Positions 16,780 to 31,700 of a DNA stretch of 64,000 nucleotides are shown in pieces. Source of the DNA: Flavobacterium poyangense. GTDB lineage: Bacteria > Bacteroidota > Bacteroidia > Flavobacteriales > Flavobacteriaceae. Within the stretch, counting starts at the first letter, position 1, and each line of letters opens with the position of its first letter. The stretch is taken from assembly GCF_011751075.1 (NCBI RefSeq), contig NZ_JAALLN010000015.1:1-64000 (forward strand). Reading direction: 5' to 3'. The translations under genes and the position numbers were made by a program. The notes under the pieces were generated by a model. That model had not been told where the DNA came from. It saw only the letters and a list, made by a program, of their open reading frames with translations, and did no database searches.

Positions 16780-19700
16780 TTAATCCTGGGAAGCCGTTTC
16801 CAAAACATTCCCTGTCTGTAATATGTTGCCCAATACCTGATTTAACAAATCCTTATTGTATGCCAGGTTTTCTCCTTCCAGCATCAGATAGTGTTCTCCT
16901 TGTCCAATAACATAATTAACCTTCTCAAAGAGTTCTTCCCATTTGTCATAAGCAGCATCACTAAGTTTTACCAGATCGACTTCAGTCGGAACTTTGTTGT
17001 TATACGGTACGGTTCTTAAATACTTGAGATAGCTTTTTTGCTTTTCTTTAGCCCGTAGCAGCGCTTCCTGCATAAGCGCCTCGCTTTCCTTTTCGGGATC
17101 ATGCAAACCAATCAGCACTTCATCTGTCAGCAGTTCCGGATCCAAAACCAAAGCATCAAACATTATTATTCTGGAAACCTTTCTGTTCAGCGTGTTGGTC
17201 AAATAAGCAGCAACATCATAAGACAGAGTTCCGCCGGCCGACCAACCAAATAAAATGATCGCTCCCTGTGGTTGTAATTCGTTAATTTTATTGGCATAAT
17301 AGGCCGTTACCTCAGCTTCATTCTCTATAAAATTAAAGGCAAAAAACTTCCAGTCTTCATTAGCATGAAATAACTCTCTGTACACATTTCCATAACCCGA
17401 TATAGCAGGAAATGCAAAAATTATATGATCAGCCTCAGGGTTACCGTATTCGTAATAAGCATTGTTTAAAGCTGTATCTACGTGGTATTTTACCAGTTCT
17501 CCAATGCTGCCGTGATGAAACAACAGGTCTAATGGGTAAGTGGTTAAAAACTCCCTGTTCATTCTTCCGATGGTGTTTATGGCCGAAATACTGTTCCCGC
17601 CCAAATCAAAGAAATTATCGGTAATACCAACTTGCTGAAGTCCGAGCACTTCCTGCCAGATTTCGGCCATTTTTTGTTCGGTCTGGTCTCTTGGTGCCAC
17701 ATATTCATTTCGGATACCGTCCTCTCCGGAGATTTCCGGCAACGCTTTTCGGTCTGTTTTTCCATTTGGAGTCAAAGGCAAACTGTCTAAGACTACATAA
17801 AAAGAAGGCAACATATATTCCGGCAGTTTGCTTCGCAAATACGCTTTGATTTCGGCTTTATCTGTCTCATCTTCTACTGCATAATAGGCCACGAGTACTT
17901 TTTCTCCATTGACTTCTTTTGGCTCTACAACCACTTGTTTCATTTGGTCGGAAAACTGTAAAAGACAGGTTTCTATTTCGCCTAATTCTATTCTGAATCC
18001 TCTTATTTTTACCTGATGGTCTTTTCTTCCCAAAAATTCAATTGTACCGTCCGGCAACCAACGTCCTAAATCACCTGTGTCGTACATTATTGTACCCGAC
18101 TTAAATGGATTGTCAATAAATTTCTCGGCTGTTAGCTCAGGTTTATTCAAATAACCTCTTGCTACTCCGGCTCCGGCAACGTATATTTTTCCATACACTC
18201 CGGTAGTGACCACTTGTAGTTTTGAGTCCAAAATATAAACCTGGCTATTCGAAATTGCCTTACCGATAGGAACTGATACGTACTCTTTCTTTTTGATTTT
18301 AAAATAAGTACTGTAAGTGGTATCCTCAGACGGACCATACAAATTGTACACTTCAACCTGATCCAAAGGCAGTCTTCGGATCACATTATGAGAAATGGGT
18401 TCTCCTGCCATATTCAAAATGCCTACGGACTCAAATGAAACTCCGTCATCTAAAAGCTGATTTACAACCGATGGAACCGTATTGACCAAGGTATTTTTGT
18501 CTGTTTCAATATGATTTTTTAACTCCAGACCATTCTTCAACAGCTTTATTCTCTTACCCGTCGAAAGCGTGTAAAACAACTCAAAAACTGATAAGTCAAA
18601 ACAATAAGAGGTTACGGCGTATACAGTATCGAATTTAGTAGTATCAAATTCTGCCTGTGACCAGTAAATAAGGGCTACGGCATTTCTATGCTCGATCATT
18701 ACCCCCTTCGGATTACCTGTAGTACCGGAAGTGTAAATGATGTAAGCGAGATCATTTGCCGTGTTGGTTCTCTCAGGATTTGAGTCAGCGTATTCGTCCC
18801 GATTGTTATAAAATAATTCTAGTACCGTTTCGTCGATTACAATTTTGCTATTACTGTCCTGCTCGATATAGGCAATTCTTTCCTGAGGATAAGCCAGATC
18901 AATTGGCACATAAGCCGCACCCGATTTGAGGATTCCCAGCAGTGTAACAATCATTTTCTCGCTGCGGTTTAATTTAATCCCAATTAAATCGTCGGTTTCG
19001 ATTTTATACTGTGCTCTTAGATAATGTCCTAATTGATTGGCTTGTTTATTAAGTTCGTTATACGTCAGTACTGTATCTTCAAAAGTAACTGCTATGGCAT
19101 CCGGAGTTTTTATGACCTGCTCTTCAAACAAATCAATCATGGTTTTATCCTGCGGAAAAGCTGCCCAAGTATCATTAAAATCAACCAATACTTTTGTTTT
19201 CTCTCCGGTTGTTAAATAATCCAGCTCTTCTACCTCGCGCTCAGGATGGGCTGTAATTTCTGTAAACAGGTTTTCCAAATGCCCGAATATTGCTTCAATA
19301 AACAAAGCGTCATAAATATCGGTGTTGTATGTGATGATAAGCTGCAGTTGCTCCGTTTCAACAAAAGTAAAACTTACATCAACTTTTGCTGTTTTGCTTT
19401 CCAGATTAAAATCTTCTGCTTCCAGTCCTGTTAAGGTTGTGTTGTTGGCTACGTTTTTAAGCTGCGCCTGATTCTGCAACACTACCAATACATCAAACAG
19501 CGCCGAACGACTGAGGTCTCGCTTCAGGTTCAGGCTTCCGGCCAATTCATCAAAGCTAAAATCCTGATGCTGATAGGCATTTAGCAGCGTTTCTTTTTCT
19601 CTATTCAGAATCGTCAAAAAGTCATCTCCTTCCTCAAACCTGGTGCGAATCGCCAAGGTGTTCAGATAAAGTCCGATTTGGTTTTCCAGATCCGGATGGT

Positions 19701-22700
19701 CTCTTCCTGCTATCGGGGTTCCGACAATAATATCGTGCTCATTAGTATAGCGAAACAGTAACGTTTTTATACCGGCCATAAGAGTCATAAACAATGTGCT
19801 GTCCTGTTCCTTTGAAAATGTTTTCAGTTTTTCTGAAAGCGCTCTCGGGAATGCATACGATCGATCATCTCCGTTATACGTCTGTACCAAAGGTCTCTTT
19901 CTAAAACTTGGAAGCACTAATGCCGGTAATTTTCCGCTAAACTGATTCAGCCAGTAGGCTTTTGATTTTTCGTATTTAACTTGCTGCGTTGCTTCATTAA
20001 TCCACACCGCATAATCTTTGTAATGGATATTTAGATGGGGCAAATCAACAGGACTTCCATTTACTATTGCATTGTATGTTTTTACAATTTCAGCAACCAA
20101 AAGTTCCATAGACCAGCCATCACCAATAATATGGTGTATGTTAAGGAAAAAAATATGTTCGTTTTCACTTAATCGAAGCAATGACGCGCTCATCAGCGGA
20201 GCCTGTTCAAAATTGAAAGCGATATTCTTCTGTTGGAGTAAATATTGGGAAACTGCTTTTTCCTGCTCCTCCATATTTGTAAAATCAACTACTGCGACTT
20301 CAAAATCCACCTCTTCCGAAGGGGTTATATACTGACGAATTTGTCCTTCGGCGTTGTTTTTGAAACTTGTTCTCAAAATCTCATGTCGCTGAATTACCCG
20401 TTTAAAAGTTTCCTTGAACTCTACTGTATTCAAATCTCCTTTTAATTTTATAGCAGCTGGCATATTGTAAGCCAGCGAACCTCCTTCAAGCTGGCTCAGA
20501 ATCCAAAACCTGTTCTGAGATGCTGTTACAGGATAGTTTTCCATAACAGCTGCGGGCGGTATAGCGCTGTATTCTTTTTGATCTAGTTCCGCAAACAACA
20601 ATTCTATTGTAGGACTCGAGAAAAAGCTCTTAAACGATACCGTTTTATGAAGTTCCTTACCCAATCTGTTGATGACCTGTGCCACAATTAAACTGTTTCC
20701 GCCCAGTTCAAAGAAATTGTCGGTAATCCCCACTTTTTCTATCCCAAGCACTTCTTGCCATATTTCGGCAATAGCTTGCTGGTTTGGGTTGGTTGGGGCT
20801 ACATATTCTTTTCGAATGCGATCCTCTCCTGAAATTTCAGGTAGTGCTTTGCGGTCGGTTTTACCATTAGAAGTCAAAGGCATTTGCTCTAAAGCCACAT
20901 AAAAAGCAGGTACCATGTGTTCCGGTAACTTATCTTGAAGATAGCTTCGTATTGCTGTTTTCTCGATCTCAGCGTCTGTGCTATAATAAGCTACTAACAC
21001 TTTTTCTCCCTTCACTTCTCTCGCCTCGACCACAGCTTCTCTAATGACATCCGAAAATTGCAATAGACAGGTTTCGATCTCGCCCAATTCGATTCTAAAT
21101 CCTCGTATTTTGACCTGATTGTCGTTTCTTCCTAAAAATTCAATGGTTCCATCCGGTAACCAACGCCCCAAATCTCCGGTATTGTACATTTTTGTGCCCG
21201 TACCAAACGGATTATCGATAAATTTTTCTGCTGTCAATTCCGGTTTATTCAAATAACCTCTTGCGACACCGTCGCCTGACACATACATCTTTCCTATAAC
21301 ACCAATGGCGGTAGCTTGCAATGCATCGTCTAAAATATAAACCTGTGAATTTGGAATCGGTTTCCCTATCGGAATGGTACTGTATGATTTTGTCGTAATG
21401 GCATAACTCGTAGAAAGTGTCGTATTCTCAGTCGGACCGTAACCATTTACTATTTTAATAGCCGGATAATGGTCGTACACTTTTTGCACGTGTACAGGCG
21501 AAACGACATCACCACCCACCATCATATTGGCTATGGTTTCAAAAAGTGAAATTTTACTTTCCACTACCTGATTAAACCAGGACGCTGTCATAAAAATACT
21601 ATTGACCTGATGGGTCTGAATAGCTTCTGCCAGTCGGTCTAGATTTAACTGCACATCCTGTTGCACAATTATTAGTTTTGCCCCATTCAATAAGGTACCG
21701 AAATACTCTATCGTTGTGGCATCAAACGAGATAGATCCCGTACTGAGCAACACACTATCCGGATCTAAAGGAAGTGCAAAAGAAGGCTTAACCAGTCTGA
21801 TTACATTTCGATGTCCTACCATAACTCCTTTTGGATTTCCGGTAGTTCCCGAAGTATACATGATATAGGCTAAATCATCCGGTTGGTTGATTCTTTCAAG
21901 GTTAGAGCACGAATAAGCTTGTTTTATTTTCTCAAATCCGGCTAATACCGCCTCATCAATAACCAGTTTACATGCACTGTCTTTTTCGATATAGTCGATT
22001 CTTTCTTGCGGATAATTGGAATCAATAGGCACATAAGCTGCTCCGGATTTTAAGATGGCCATAATGGCTATTATTATTTTTTCACTTCGATCCAGCCTGA
22101 TTCCAACCAGATCATCAGCTATAATCTTGTATTCTTCTCTTAGATAATGACCTAATTGATTCGCCTTTTTGTTCAGTTCCTCATAAGTTAATCTTGTATC
22201 TTCAAAAACAACAGCAATAGCATCGGGTCTGTCTGCGACCTGCTCTTCAAACAAACTCACTATTGTTTTATCACCCGGATAATCCAACTGTGTATTATTA
22301 AAGTCTGTCACTATTTTTGTTTTCTCCGCTTTTGACAAATAATCTACTGTTGCTATCGCTCGCTTCGGATTTTTAATTACCTCCTTGTAAATATTTTCCA
22401 GATGCTTCAATAAGGCCTCAATAAACCAGCCATCGTAAATAGCGGTGTTATACGTGATGGTAAGCTGTAGTTGTTCTGCTTCAAAAAAGGTAAAAGTCAG
22501 ATCAAACTTTGCTGTAGTACTTTCAAAATCGAACAATTCAACCTGTAATCCGGTCAAAGCAGTGGTATTGGTCAGATTGTTTAGTTGCGTCTGATTTTGC
22601 AGCACTACCACTACGTCAAACAAAGCCGAGCGGCTAAGGTCTCTCTTTAGGTTCAGATTACCCACCAATTCGTCAAAAGGATACTCCTGGTGCTCGTAAG

Positions 22701-25700
22701 CATTTAAAAGGGTTTCCTTTTCTCTGTTTAAAACTCGTGCAAAGTCATCACCCTGCTCAAATCCGGTTCTTATAGCCAGTGTGTTGAGATACAATCCGAT
22801 TTGGTTCTCCAGATCCGGGTGCTCTCTTCCTGCAATAGGAGTTCCGACAATAATGTCTTCCTGACCGCTGTATTTATGCAACAACGTTTTCACACCGGCC
22901 ATCAATACCATAAAGAGTGTAGCCTCATTTTCTTTAGCAAAAGCCTTTATGTCTTTACCAAATTCTTCTGAAAACTGATGTGACTTATGATCCCCGTTAA
23001 AAGTCTGTACCAATGGTCTTTTCTTAAAGACTGGAAGCTCTATGGCAGGCAATGTGCCCGAAAATTGATTCAGCCAATATTCCTTTGCCTTTAGGTAACC
23101 CTCCTTTTTCATTTTATCGTTATGCCAAACCGAATAATCCTTATATTGAATCTTTAACTCAGGTAAATCAACCGGCTGATTTTCAACAATAGCATTATAA
23201 ATCCTAACTACTTCGGTAACGATCAATTCCGTCGACCATCCGTCACCGATAATATGGTGCATGCTAAAGAAAAAGACATGCTCATTGTCTTTGAGTTTAA
23301 GCAATGAAGCTCTTATTAATGGAGCCTGCTCTAAATTGAAAGTGATATTGTTTTGCTCCTCTAAATAGGACAATACAGCCCCATTTTGATCGCTGTAGTG
23401 ACTGAAATCCATTTCGGTTACAGCAAAGTCAATTTGATCTGCCGGCGTTATGAATTGACGGACTTCATTCTCCCTCTCATTTCTAAAACTTGTTCTAAGT
23501 ATTTCATGTCTTTGAATCAGCAAATTAATTGTTTCATTGAATTTGGCTTTATCCAAAGTTCCCATTAATTTTATAGCCGAAGGCATATTGTAAGCCAATG
23601 AACCATTATCGAACTGACTGAGTACCCAAAGTCTGTACTGCGAGCCTGTTAGAGGATAACTGTCCATCAATACGGCTTGTGGTATGGCTTCGTATTCCTC
23701 CTGACTTAACACTTCTGCTAATGTGGCTATCGTCGCATTAGAAAAAAAGTTTTTGAACGTGACATTTTTATGAAGTTGTTTGTTCAGTCGATTTATAATT
23801 TGTCCAATAATCAGACTGTGTCCACCCATTTCAAAGAAATTATCGGTAATTCCTATCTGGTCAATTCCAAGGACTTCCTGCCATATTCCGGCAATAATTT
23901 CTTCTGTTTGGTTTCTTGGTGCCACATATTCTTTTCGAATTCTGTCTTCGCCTGAAATACCTGGTAGTGCTTTTCGGTCTGTTTTGCCATTAGCCGTTAA
24001 AGGCATACTTTCTAAGGCTACATAAAAAGCCGGCACCATGTACTCCGGCAATTTTCCTTGCAGGTACGCTCTGATTTCACTTTTATCTATTTCGGCCTCG
24101 GCTACATAATAAGCAACGAGTACTTTTTCCCCATTAACTTCTTTGGGCTCTACAACGCCTTGTTGAATGGCATCCGAAAATTGCAATAGACTGCTTTCAA
24201 TTTCGCCCAATTCAATCCTGAACCCTCTGATTTTTACCTGATGGTCATCTCTGCCTAAAAACTCGATGTTTCCGTCAGGCAACCAACGACCCAAATCTCC
24301 CGTATCGTACATTTTGGTACCGGCAGTAAACGGATTGTCGATAAATTTTTCGGAAGTAAGTTCGTCACGGTTCAAATACCCTCTGGTAATACCAGCTCCT
24401 GAAATGTATATTTTACCCCAAATCCCCAACGGACTCACCTGTAAAGTATTGCCGAGTATGTATACCTGAGTATTGCCAATTGGACGACCAATACTAAAGG
24501 GTGCATTTTGACGATACAGAAATTCGATAGAGGTAACTGTGGTTTCGGTAGGACCGTATTCGTTGTAAAAATCACAAATTGTTCCCCAAGATGCTGCCAG
24601 TTTTTCTGAGCAGGTATCTCCTCCCGACACTACCCGTTTTAAACTGAATTTATCGGAAGGTGTTACGGTACTCACTACCGATGGCACACAATGGAAGTGT
24701 GTAATTTTATTCTCTGCTATAAACCTTTCTAATTCGATGGCATCCAGCAGTGTTTTTTTAGGCAAAACATATAAGGCAGCTCCATTTAAAAGTGCCAAAA
24801 AGATTTGCTCTACCGAGGCATCAAAAGAAAGGTTGGAGGCCTGAAGAATTCTTTCGTTTGCCTCGATTTTAAATTCTTTGGTTTGCGACGATATTAAGTT
24901 CACCACATTGCTGTGTTCCACCATCACTCCTTTTGGATTTCCGGTAGTGCCCGAGGTGTAAATAATATAAGCCAGATCGGCGGACTCATTGATTATTTCA
25001 GGATTTGAATTGGAATAAGTATCCTGAACCGCATCAAATTGCTCCAGAACACGATCATCAATCACCAATTTGCAGCCTGAATCTTTTTCGATATAGGCTA
25101 TTCTTTCTTGCGGGTAAGACGGATCTATAGGTACATAAGCTGCTCCTGATTTCAGAATGGCCAACAGCACTACAATCATACTCTCACTGCGCTCCAGTTT
25201 TATTCCGATCAGATCGTCCGGTGCAACGGCATAATTTTTTCGCAAATAATGCCCTAACGCATTAGATCGTTTGTTGAGTTCTTTGTATGTTAATTTTACA
25301 TCTTCGAAAACCAGCGCCACAGCATCCGGTGTAACGCTGACCTGATACTCAAACAATTCCGTAATCGTTTTGTCCTCAGGGTAGGCCGTCATTGCAGGAT
25401 TAAAATCCAGAGTCAGTTGTGTTTGCTCAAAAGCCGACACATACTCTAAATCTTTTGCCAACTGCAGCGGATTATCCATTATTCCGATCCAGATATTTTC
25501 TAAATGTGTAAAAAACCGCTCCACAAAAAACGAATCGTAAAGATCTGTATTGTAGGTAATGGTGAGTCCTACTTGTTGTGTTTCTACAAAAGTAAAAGTA
25601 AGGTCAAACTTTGCCGAATGGTTTTCAAAATTAAAAGGTTCCGCCTTTAGTCCCGTTAGCATGGTCTGATTGGCAAAACTATTTAGCTGTGCCTGATTCT

Positions 25701-28700
25701 GAAGTACTACCAGTACATCAAACAGTGCTGAACGGCTAAGGTTTCGTTTCAGGTTCAGGCTTCCGGCCAATTCATCAAAAGGATACTTTTGGTGCTGGTA
25801 GGCGTTTAGGAGTGCTTCTTTCTCTTTATTTAAGATTTCCAAAAGTGTATCGCTTCCGCCAAACTTGGTGCGAATCGCCAAGGTGTTCAAGTAAAGTCCG
25901 ATTTGGTTTTCCAAATCCGGGTGCTCCCTTCCCGCTATCGGGGTTCCCACAATAAAATCGTCCTGACCGGTATATTGGTAAAACAATATTTTTATTCCGG
26001 CCATCAAAGTCATAAACAGGGTAAGATCGTGTTCTTTTGAAAACGATTTTAAGCGTTCTGAAAATGCATCCGAAAATTGGTAGGAAACATCTGCTCCATT
26101 ATAGGTTTGTACCAAAGGTCTTGGTCTGAAACCGGGAAGCTCCAATACAGGGATCTCATCTTTAAACCGGTTTAACCAGTACTCTTTTGACTTTTGATAT
26201 TCTTGTTCTTCTTTTTTCTGATTGCTCCAAACCGCATAATCCTTGTAGTGAATATTTAATTTTGGTAAATCGACCGTATTTCCCTCTACTATTGCATTGT
26301 ATGTTTTTACAATTTCAGTAACCAAAAGTTCCATAGACCATCCGTCACCAATGATATGGTGCATTGAGAAGAAGAAAACATGTTCTTTTGGGCTTAATTT
26401 AATCAACGAAGCTCTTATAAGTGGAGCCTGTTCTAAATTGAAAGCCAAATTGTTCTGCTCTTGCACGTAATTTAAAACGGCTTCCTGCTGGTTGCTGTGA
26501 TCGGTAAAATCAATTTCGTTTACAGCAAAGTCAACTTCATCTGCTGCTTTTATATATTGACGTACCTGACCTTCTGTATCGTTTTTAAAGCTCGTTCTCA
26601 GGATTTCATGCCTGCGGATTACTTGCGTAAAGGTGGCATTGAATTTAGCGATATCCAGATCTCCTGTCAATTTTACGGCTGAGGGCATATTGTAAGCCAC
26701 AGAACCATTTTCTAACTGGCTCAGAATCCAAAGTCTGTATTGGGAGCCGGTTAACGGATAGTTTTCGCTAACGGTCGCCTCAGGTATTGCCAAATATTGA
26801 TCTTGATTTAAAACCTTAGACAAACTTTCTATAGTGGTGTTCACAAAGAAATCCTTAAACGATACTGTTTTATTCAGTTCTTTACCAAATCGGTTGATTA
26901 CCTGAGCCACAGTTAAACTGTTTCCACCCAGATCAAAGAAATTATCTGTAATCCCGATTTTCTCAAGTCCAAGAACTTCCTGCCAGATTTCGGCCATTTT
27001 TTGTTCGGTTTGGTCTCTTGGTGCCACATATTCATTTCGAATGCCATCCTCTCCGGAGATTTCCGGCAACGCTTTTCGATCCGTTTTTCCATTTGGAGTC
27101 AAAGGCAAACTGTCTAAGACTACGTAAAAAGAAGGCAACATATATTCCGGCAGTTTGCTTCGCAGATACGTTTTGATTTCGGCTTTGTCTGTCTCGCCTT
27201 CAACTGCATAATACGCCACGAGTACTTTTTCTCCATTGACTTCTTTTGGTTCTACAACCACTTGTTTCATTTGGTCGGAAAATTGTAAAAGACAGGTTTC
27301 TATTTCGCCCAATTCTATTCTGAAGCCTCTTATTTTTACCTGATGGTCTTTTCTTCCTAAAAATTCAATTGTACCATCCGGCAACCAACGTCCTAAATCG
27401 CCTGTATCGTACATGATCGTACCGGATTCGAACGGATTATCGACAAACTTCTCTTTTGTAAGCTCCGGTTTATTGAGATAACCTCTTGCTACTCCGGCTC
27501 CTGCAACGTATATTTTACCATATACTCCGGTAGTAACCACTTGTAGTTTGGAGTCCAAAATATAAACCTGACTATTCGAAATTGCTTTACCGATAGGAAC
27601 CGATACATACTCTTTCTTTTTGATTTTAAAATAAGTACTGTAAGTAGTATCCTCAGACGGGCCATACAAATTGTATACTTCGACCTGATCCAAAGGCAGT
27701 CTTCGGATCACATTGTGCGAAATGGGTTCTCCTGCCATATTCAAAATGCCTACGGACTCAAATGAAACTCCGTCATCTAAAAGTTGATTTACAACCGATG
27801 GAACCGTATTGACCAAGGTGTTTTTATCAGTTTCAATATGATTTTTTAATTCCAGACCATTCTTCAACAGCTTTATTCTCTTACCCGTCGAAAGCGTGTA
27901 AAACAACTCAAAAACTGATAAATCAAAACAATAAGAGGTTACGGCGTATACAGTATCAAATTTAGTACTATCAAATTCTGCCTGTGACCAGTAAATAAGG
28001 GCTACGGCATTTCTATGCTCGATCATTACCCCCTTCGGATTACCTGTAGTACCGGAGGTGTAAATGATGTAAGCGAGATCATTTGCCGTGTTGGTTCTTT
28101 CGGGATTTGAGTCAGCCTGTTGGTCCCGATTGTTATAAAATAATTCGAGTACCGTTTCGTCGATTACAATTTTGCTATTACTGTCCTGCTCGATGTAGGC
28201 AATTCTTTCCTCAGGATAAGCCAGATCAATTGGCACATAAGCCGCACCTGATTTAAGGATTCCCAGCAGTGTAACAATCATTTTCTCGCTACGGTTTAAT
28301 TTAATTCCAATTAAATCGTCGGTTGCAATGTTATAATGCGCTCTAAGGTAATGTCCTAATTGATTGGCTTGTTTATTAAGTTCGTTATACGTCAATACCT
28401 TCTCTTCGAAAACCACAGCCACGGCATCCGGTGTTTTTATGACCTGCTCTTCAAACAAATCAATCATAGTTTTATCCTGCGGAAAAGCTGCCCAAGTATC
28501 ATTAAAATCAGCTAATACCTTTGTTTTCTCTGCCACTGTTAAATAATCCAGCTCCTCTATCGCTATTTCAGGATGAGCTGTAATTTCTGTAAACAGGTTT
28601 TCCAAATGCCCGAATATTGCCTCGATAAACAACGCGTCATAAATATCGGTGTTGTACGTGATGGTAAGCTGCAGTTGCTCCGTTTCAACAAAAGTAAAAC

Positions 28701-31700
28701 TCACATCAACTTTTGCGGTCTTGCTTTCAAGAATAAACTCTTCTGCTTCCAGTCCTGTCAAGGCTGTATTGTTTGCTAAATTTTTAAGCTGTGTCTGATT
28801 CTGGAGCACGACCAATACATCAAACAAAGCCGAACGGCTAAGGTCTCGCTTCAGGTTCAGGCTTCCGGCCAGTTCATCAAAGCTGTAATCCTGATGCTGG
28901 TAGGCGTTTAACAAGGTTTCTTTTTCTTTGTTCAGGATCGTCAAAAAGTCATCTCCTTCCTCAAACCTGGTGCGAATCGCCAAGGTATTCAGATAAAGTC
29001 CGATTTGGTTTTCCAAATCCGGGTGGTCTCTTCCCGCTATCGGGGTTCCCACAATAATATCGTCCTCATTGGTGTAACGGTACAACAGCGTTTTTATACC
29101 CGCCATAAGGGTCATAAACAAGGTGCTGTCCTGAGCTCTAGAAAAAGTTTTCAGTTTCTCTAAAAGCTCTTGCGGGAATGCATACGATCGATCGTCCCCA
29201 TTATACGTCTGTACCAAAGGTCTTTTTCTAAAACTTGGAAGTACTAATGCCGGTAATTTTCCGCTAAACTGGTTCAGCCAATAGGCTTTTGATTTTTCAT
29301 ACTTTTCTTCTGCTTTCTTTTGGGTCGTCCAAACAGCATAATCTTTGTATTGGATATTTAATTCCGGTAAAGCAACAGCCTGATTTTCGTTAATCGCATT
29401 GTATATTTTAACGACCTCGGTAACGACCAATTGCATCGACCAACCGTCACCAATGATATGGTGCAGGGAGAAGAAGAAAATGTGTTCTTTTTCACTTAAT
29501 TTTATCAACGAAGCTCTTATTAGCGGAGCCTGTTCTAAATCAAACTCTAAACTGTTCTGCTCTTGCAGGTAGTCTATAACCGCTTGCTGCTGATTGTTAC
29601 GGTTGCTAAAATCTTCTTCGGTTACAGCAAAGTCAATTTGATCTTTTGGTGTGATATACTGCTGAATCTGTCCTTCTGAATTGTTTCGGAAACTCGTTCT
29701 TAAAATTTCGTGTCTTTGAATTAGTTGCTTAAAGGTTTCGTTGAATTTAGCTTTGTCAAGATCTCCTGTCAATTTTACCGCTGCGGGCATATTGTAGGCT
29801 ACTGAACCATTCTCTAACTGGCTCAAAATCCAAAGTCTGTATTGCGAGTCGCTTAACGGATAACTTTCTTTATTAACAGTTTGAGGTATAGCTACATAAT
29901 CATCCTGATTTAAAACTTTACATAAGGCTTCTATAGTTGCCGTAGCAAAGAAATTTTTGAACGATACAGTTTGGTTTAATTGTTTGTTTATTCTGCTTAT
30001 TATCTGTCCTACAATCAAACTATGTCCACCCAATTCAAAGAAATTATCGGTAATTCCTACCTGCTCAATTCCAAGGACTTCCTGCCATATTCCGGCAATT
30101 ATTTCTTCTGTTTGGTTTCTTGGCGCCACATATTCTTTTCTAATTCTGTCTTCGCCTGAAATACCTGGTAAGGCTTTTCGGTCTGTTTTGCCATTAGCCG
30201 TTAAGGGTATGCTTTCTAAGGCTATATAAAAAGCCGGAACCATGTATTCCGGTAATTTTCCTTGAAGGTAGGCTCTGATTTCACTTTTATCTATTTCGGT
30301 CTCGGCTACATAATAGGCAACGAGTATTTTTTCTCCATTAACCTCTTTGGGTTCCACAACTCCTTGTTTGATTGCTTCTGAAAATTGCAATAGACTGCTT
30401 TCGATTTCACCCAACTCAATCCTGAACCCTCTTATTTTTACCTGATGGTCGTCTCTGCCCAAAAATTCGATGGTACCATCGGCGAGCCAACGCCCCAAAT
30501 CTCCCGTATCGTACATTTTGATACCGGAAATAAACGGATTGTCAATAAATTTTTCGGCGGTAAGTTCGTCACGATTCAAATACCCTCTGGTAATACCTGC
30601 TCCCGAAATGTATATTTTGCCCCAAATACCTAATGGATTTACCAATAAAGCATTGCTCAGTATGTACACCTGAGTATTACCAATCGGGCGACCAATACTA
30701 AAAGGTGCATTTTCACGATACAGAAATTCGATAGAGGTAACCGTGGTTTCAGTAGGACCATATTCGTTGTAAAAATCACAAATTGTTCCCCAAGATGCGG
30801 CGAGCTTTTCTGAGCAGGTATCTCCTCCCGACACTACTCGTTTTAAACTGAATTTTTCCGAAGGTGTTACAGTGCTCACTACCGATGGCACGCAATGGAA
30901 ATGTGTAATTTTATTTTCGACTAAAAACCTTTCTAATTCGATGGGATCCAACAACATTCTTTTTGGTAAAACATACAGGGCGGCTCCGTTTAAAAGTGCC
31001 AAAAAGATTTGCTCTACCGAAGCATCAAACGAAAGGTTGGAAGCCTGAAGAATTCTTTCGTTTGCTTCAACTTTAAATTCTTTGGTCTGCGATGTTATTA
31101 AGTTCACCACATTGTTGTGCGCCACCATAACTCCTTTTGGATTTCCGGTAGTTCCCGAGGTATAAATAATATAAGCCAGATCGGCCGATTGATTGATTTT
31201 TTCAGGATTTGAATTGAAATATTCCCCTTGAACCGTATCAAATTGTTCCAAAACGCCCTCATCAATCACAATTTTACAGCCTGAATCTTTTTCGATATAG
31301 GCTATTCTTTCTTGCGGGTAAGACGGATCTATAGGCACATAAGCTGCTCCTGATTTCAGAATAGCCAACAGTACTACAATCATTTTCTCGCTGCGCTCCA
31401 ATTTTATTCCGATCAAATCGTCTGGTGCAACGGCATAATTTTTTCGCAAATAATGAGCTAACGCATTCGATTGCTCGTTAAGTTCTTTGTACGTTAAGCT
31501 GACTTCTTCAAAAACAAGTGCAATAGTATCCGGTGTTGCACTGGCCTGATTCTCGAACAATTCTACAATGGTTTTATCCTCCGGATAGACTGTCTTTGCA
31601 GGGTTGAAATCTACGGTCAATTGCTTTATTTCGCTTGGCGCTAAATAGTGAAGCTCTGCTAACGGAGTTTGAGATGCTGTGAGAACATTTTCTAGTATAG

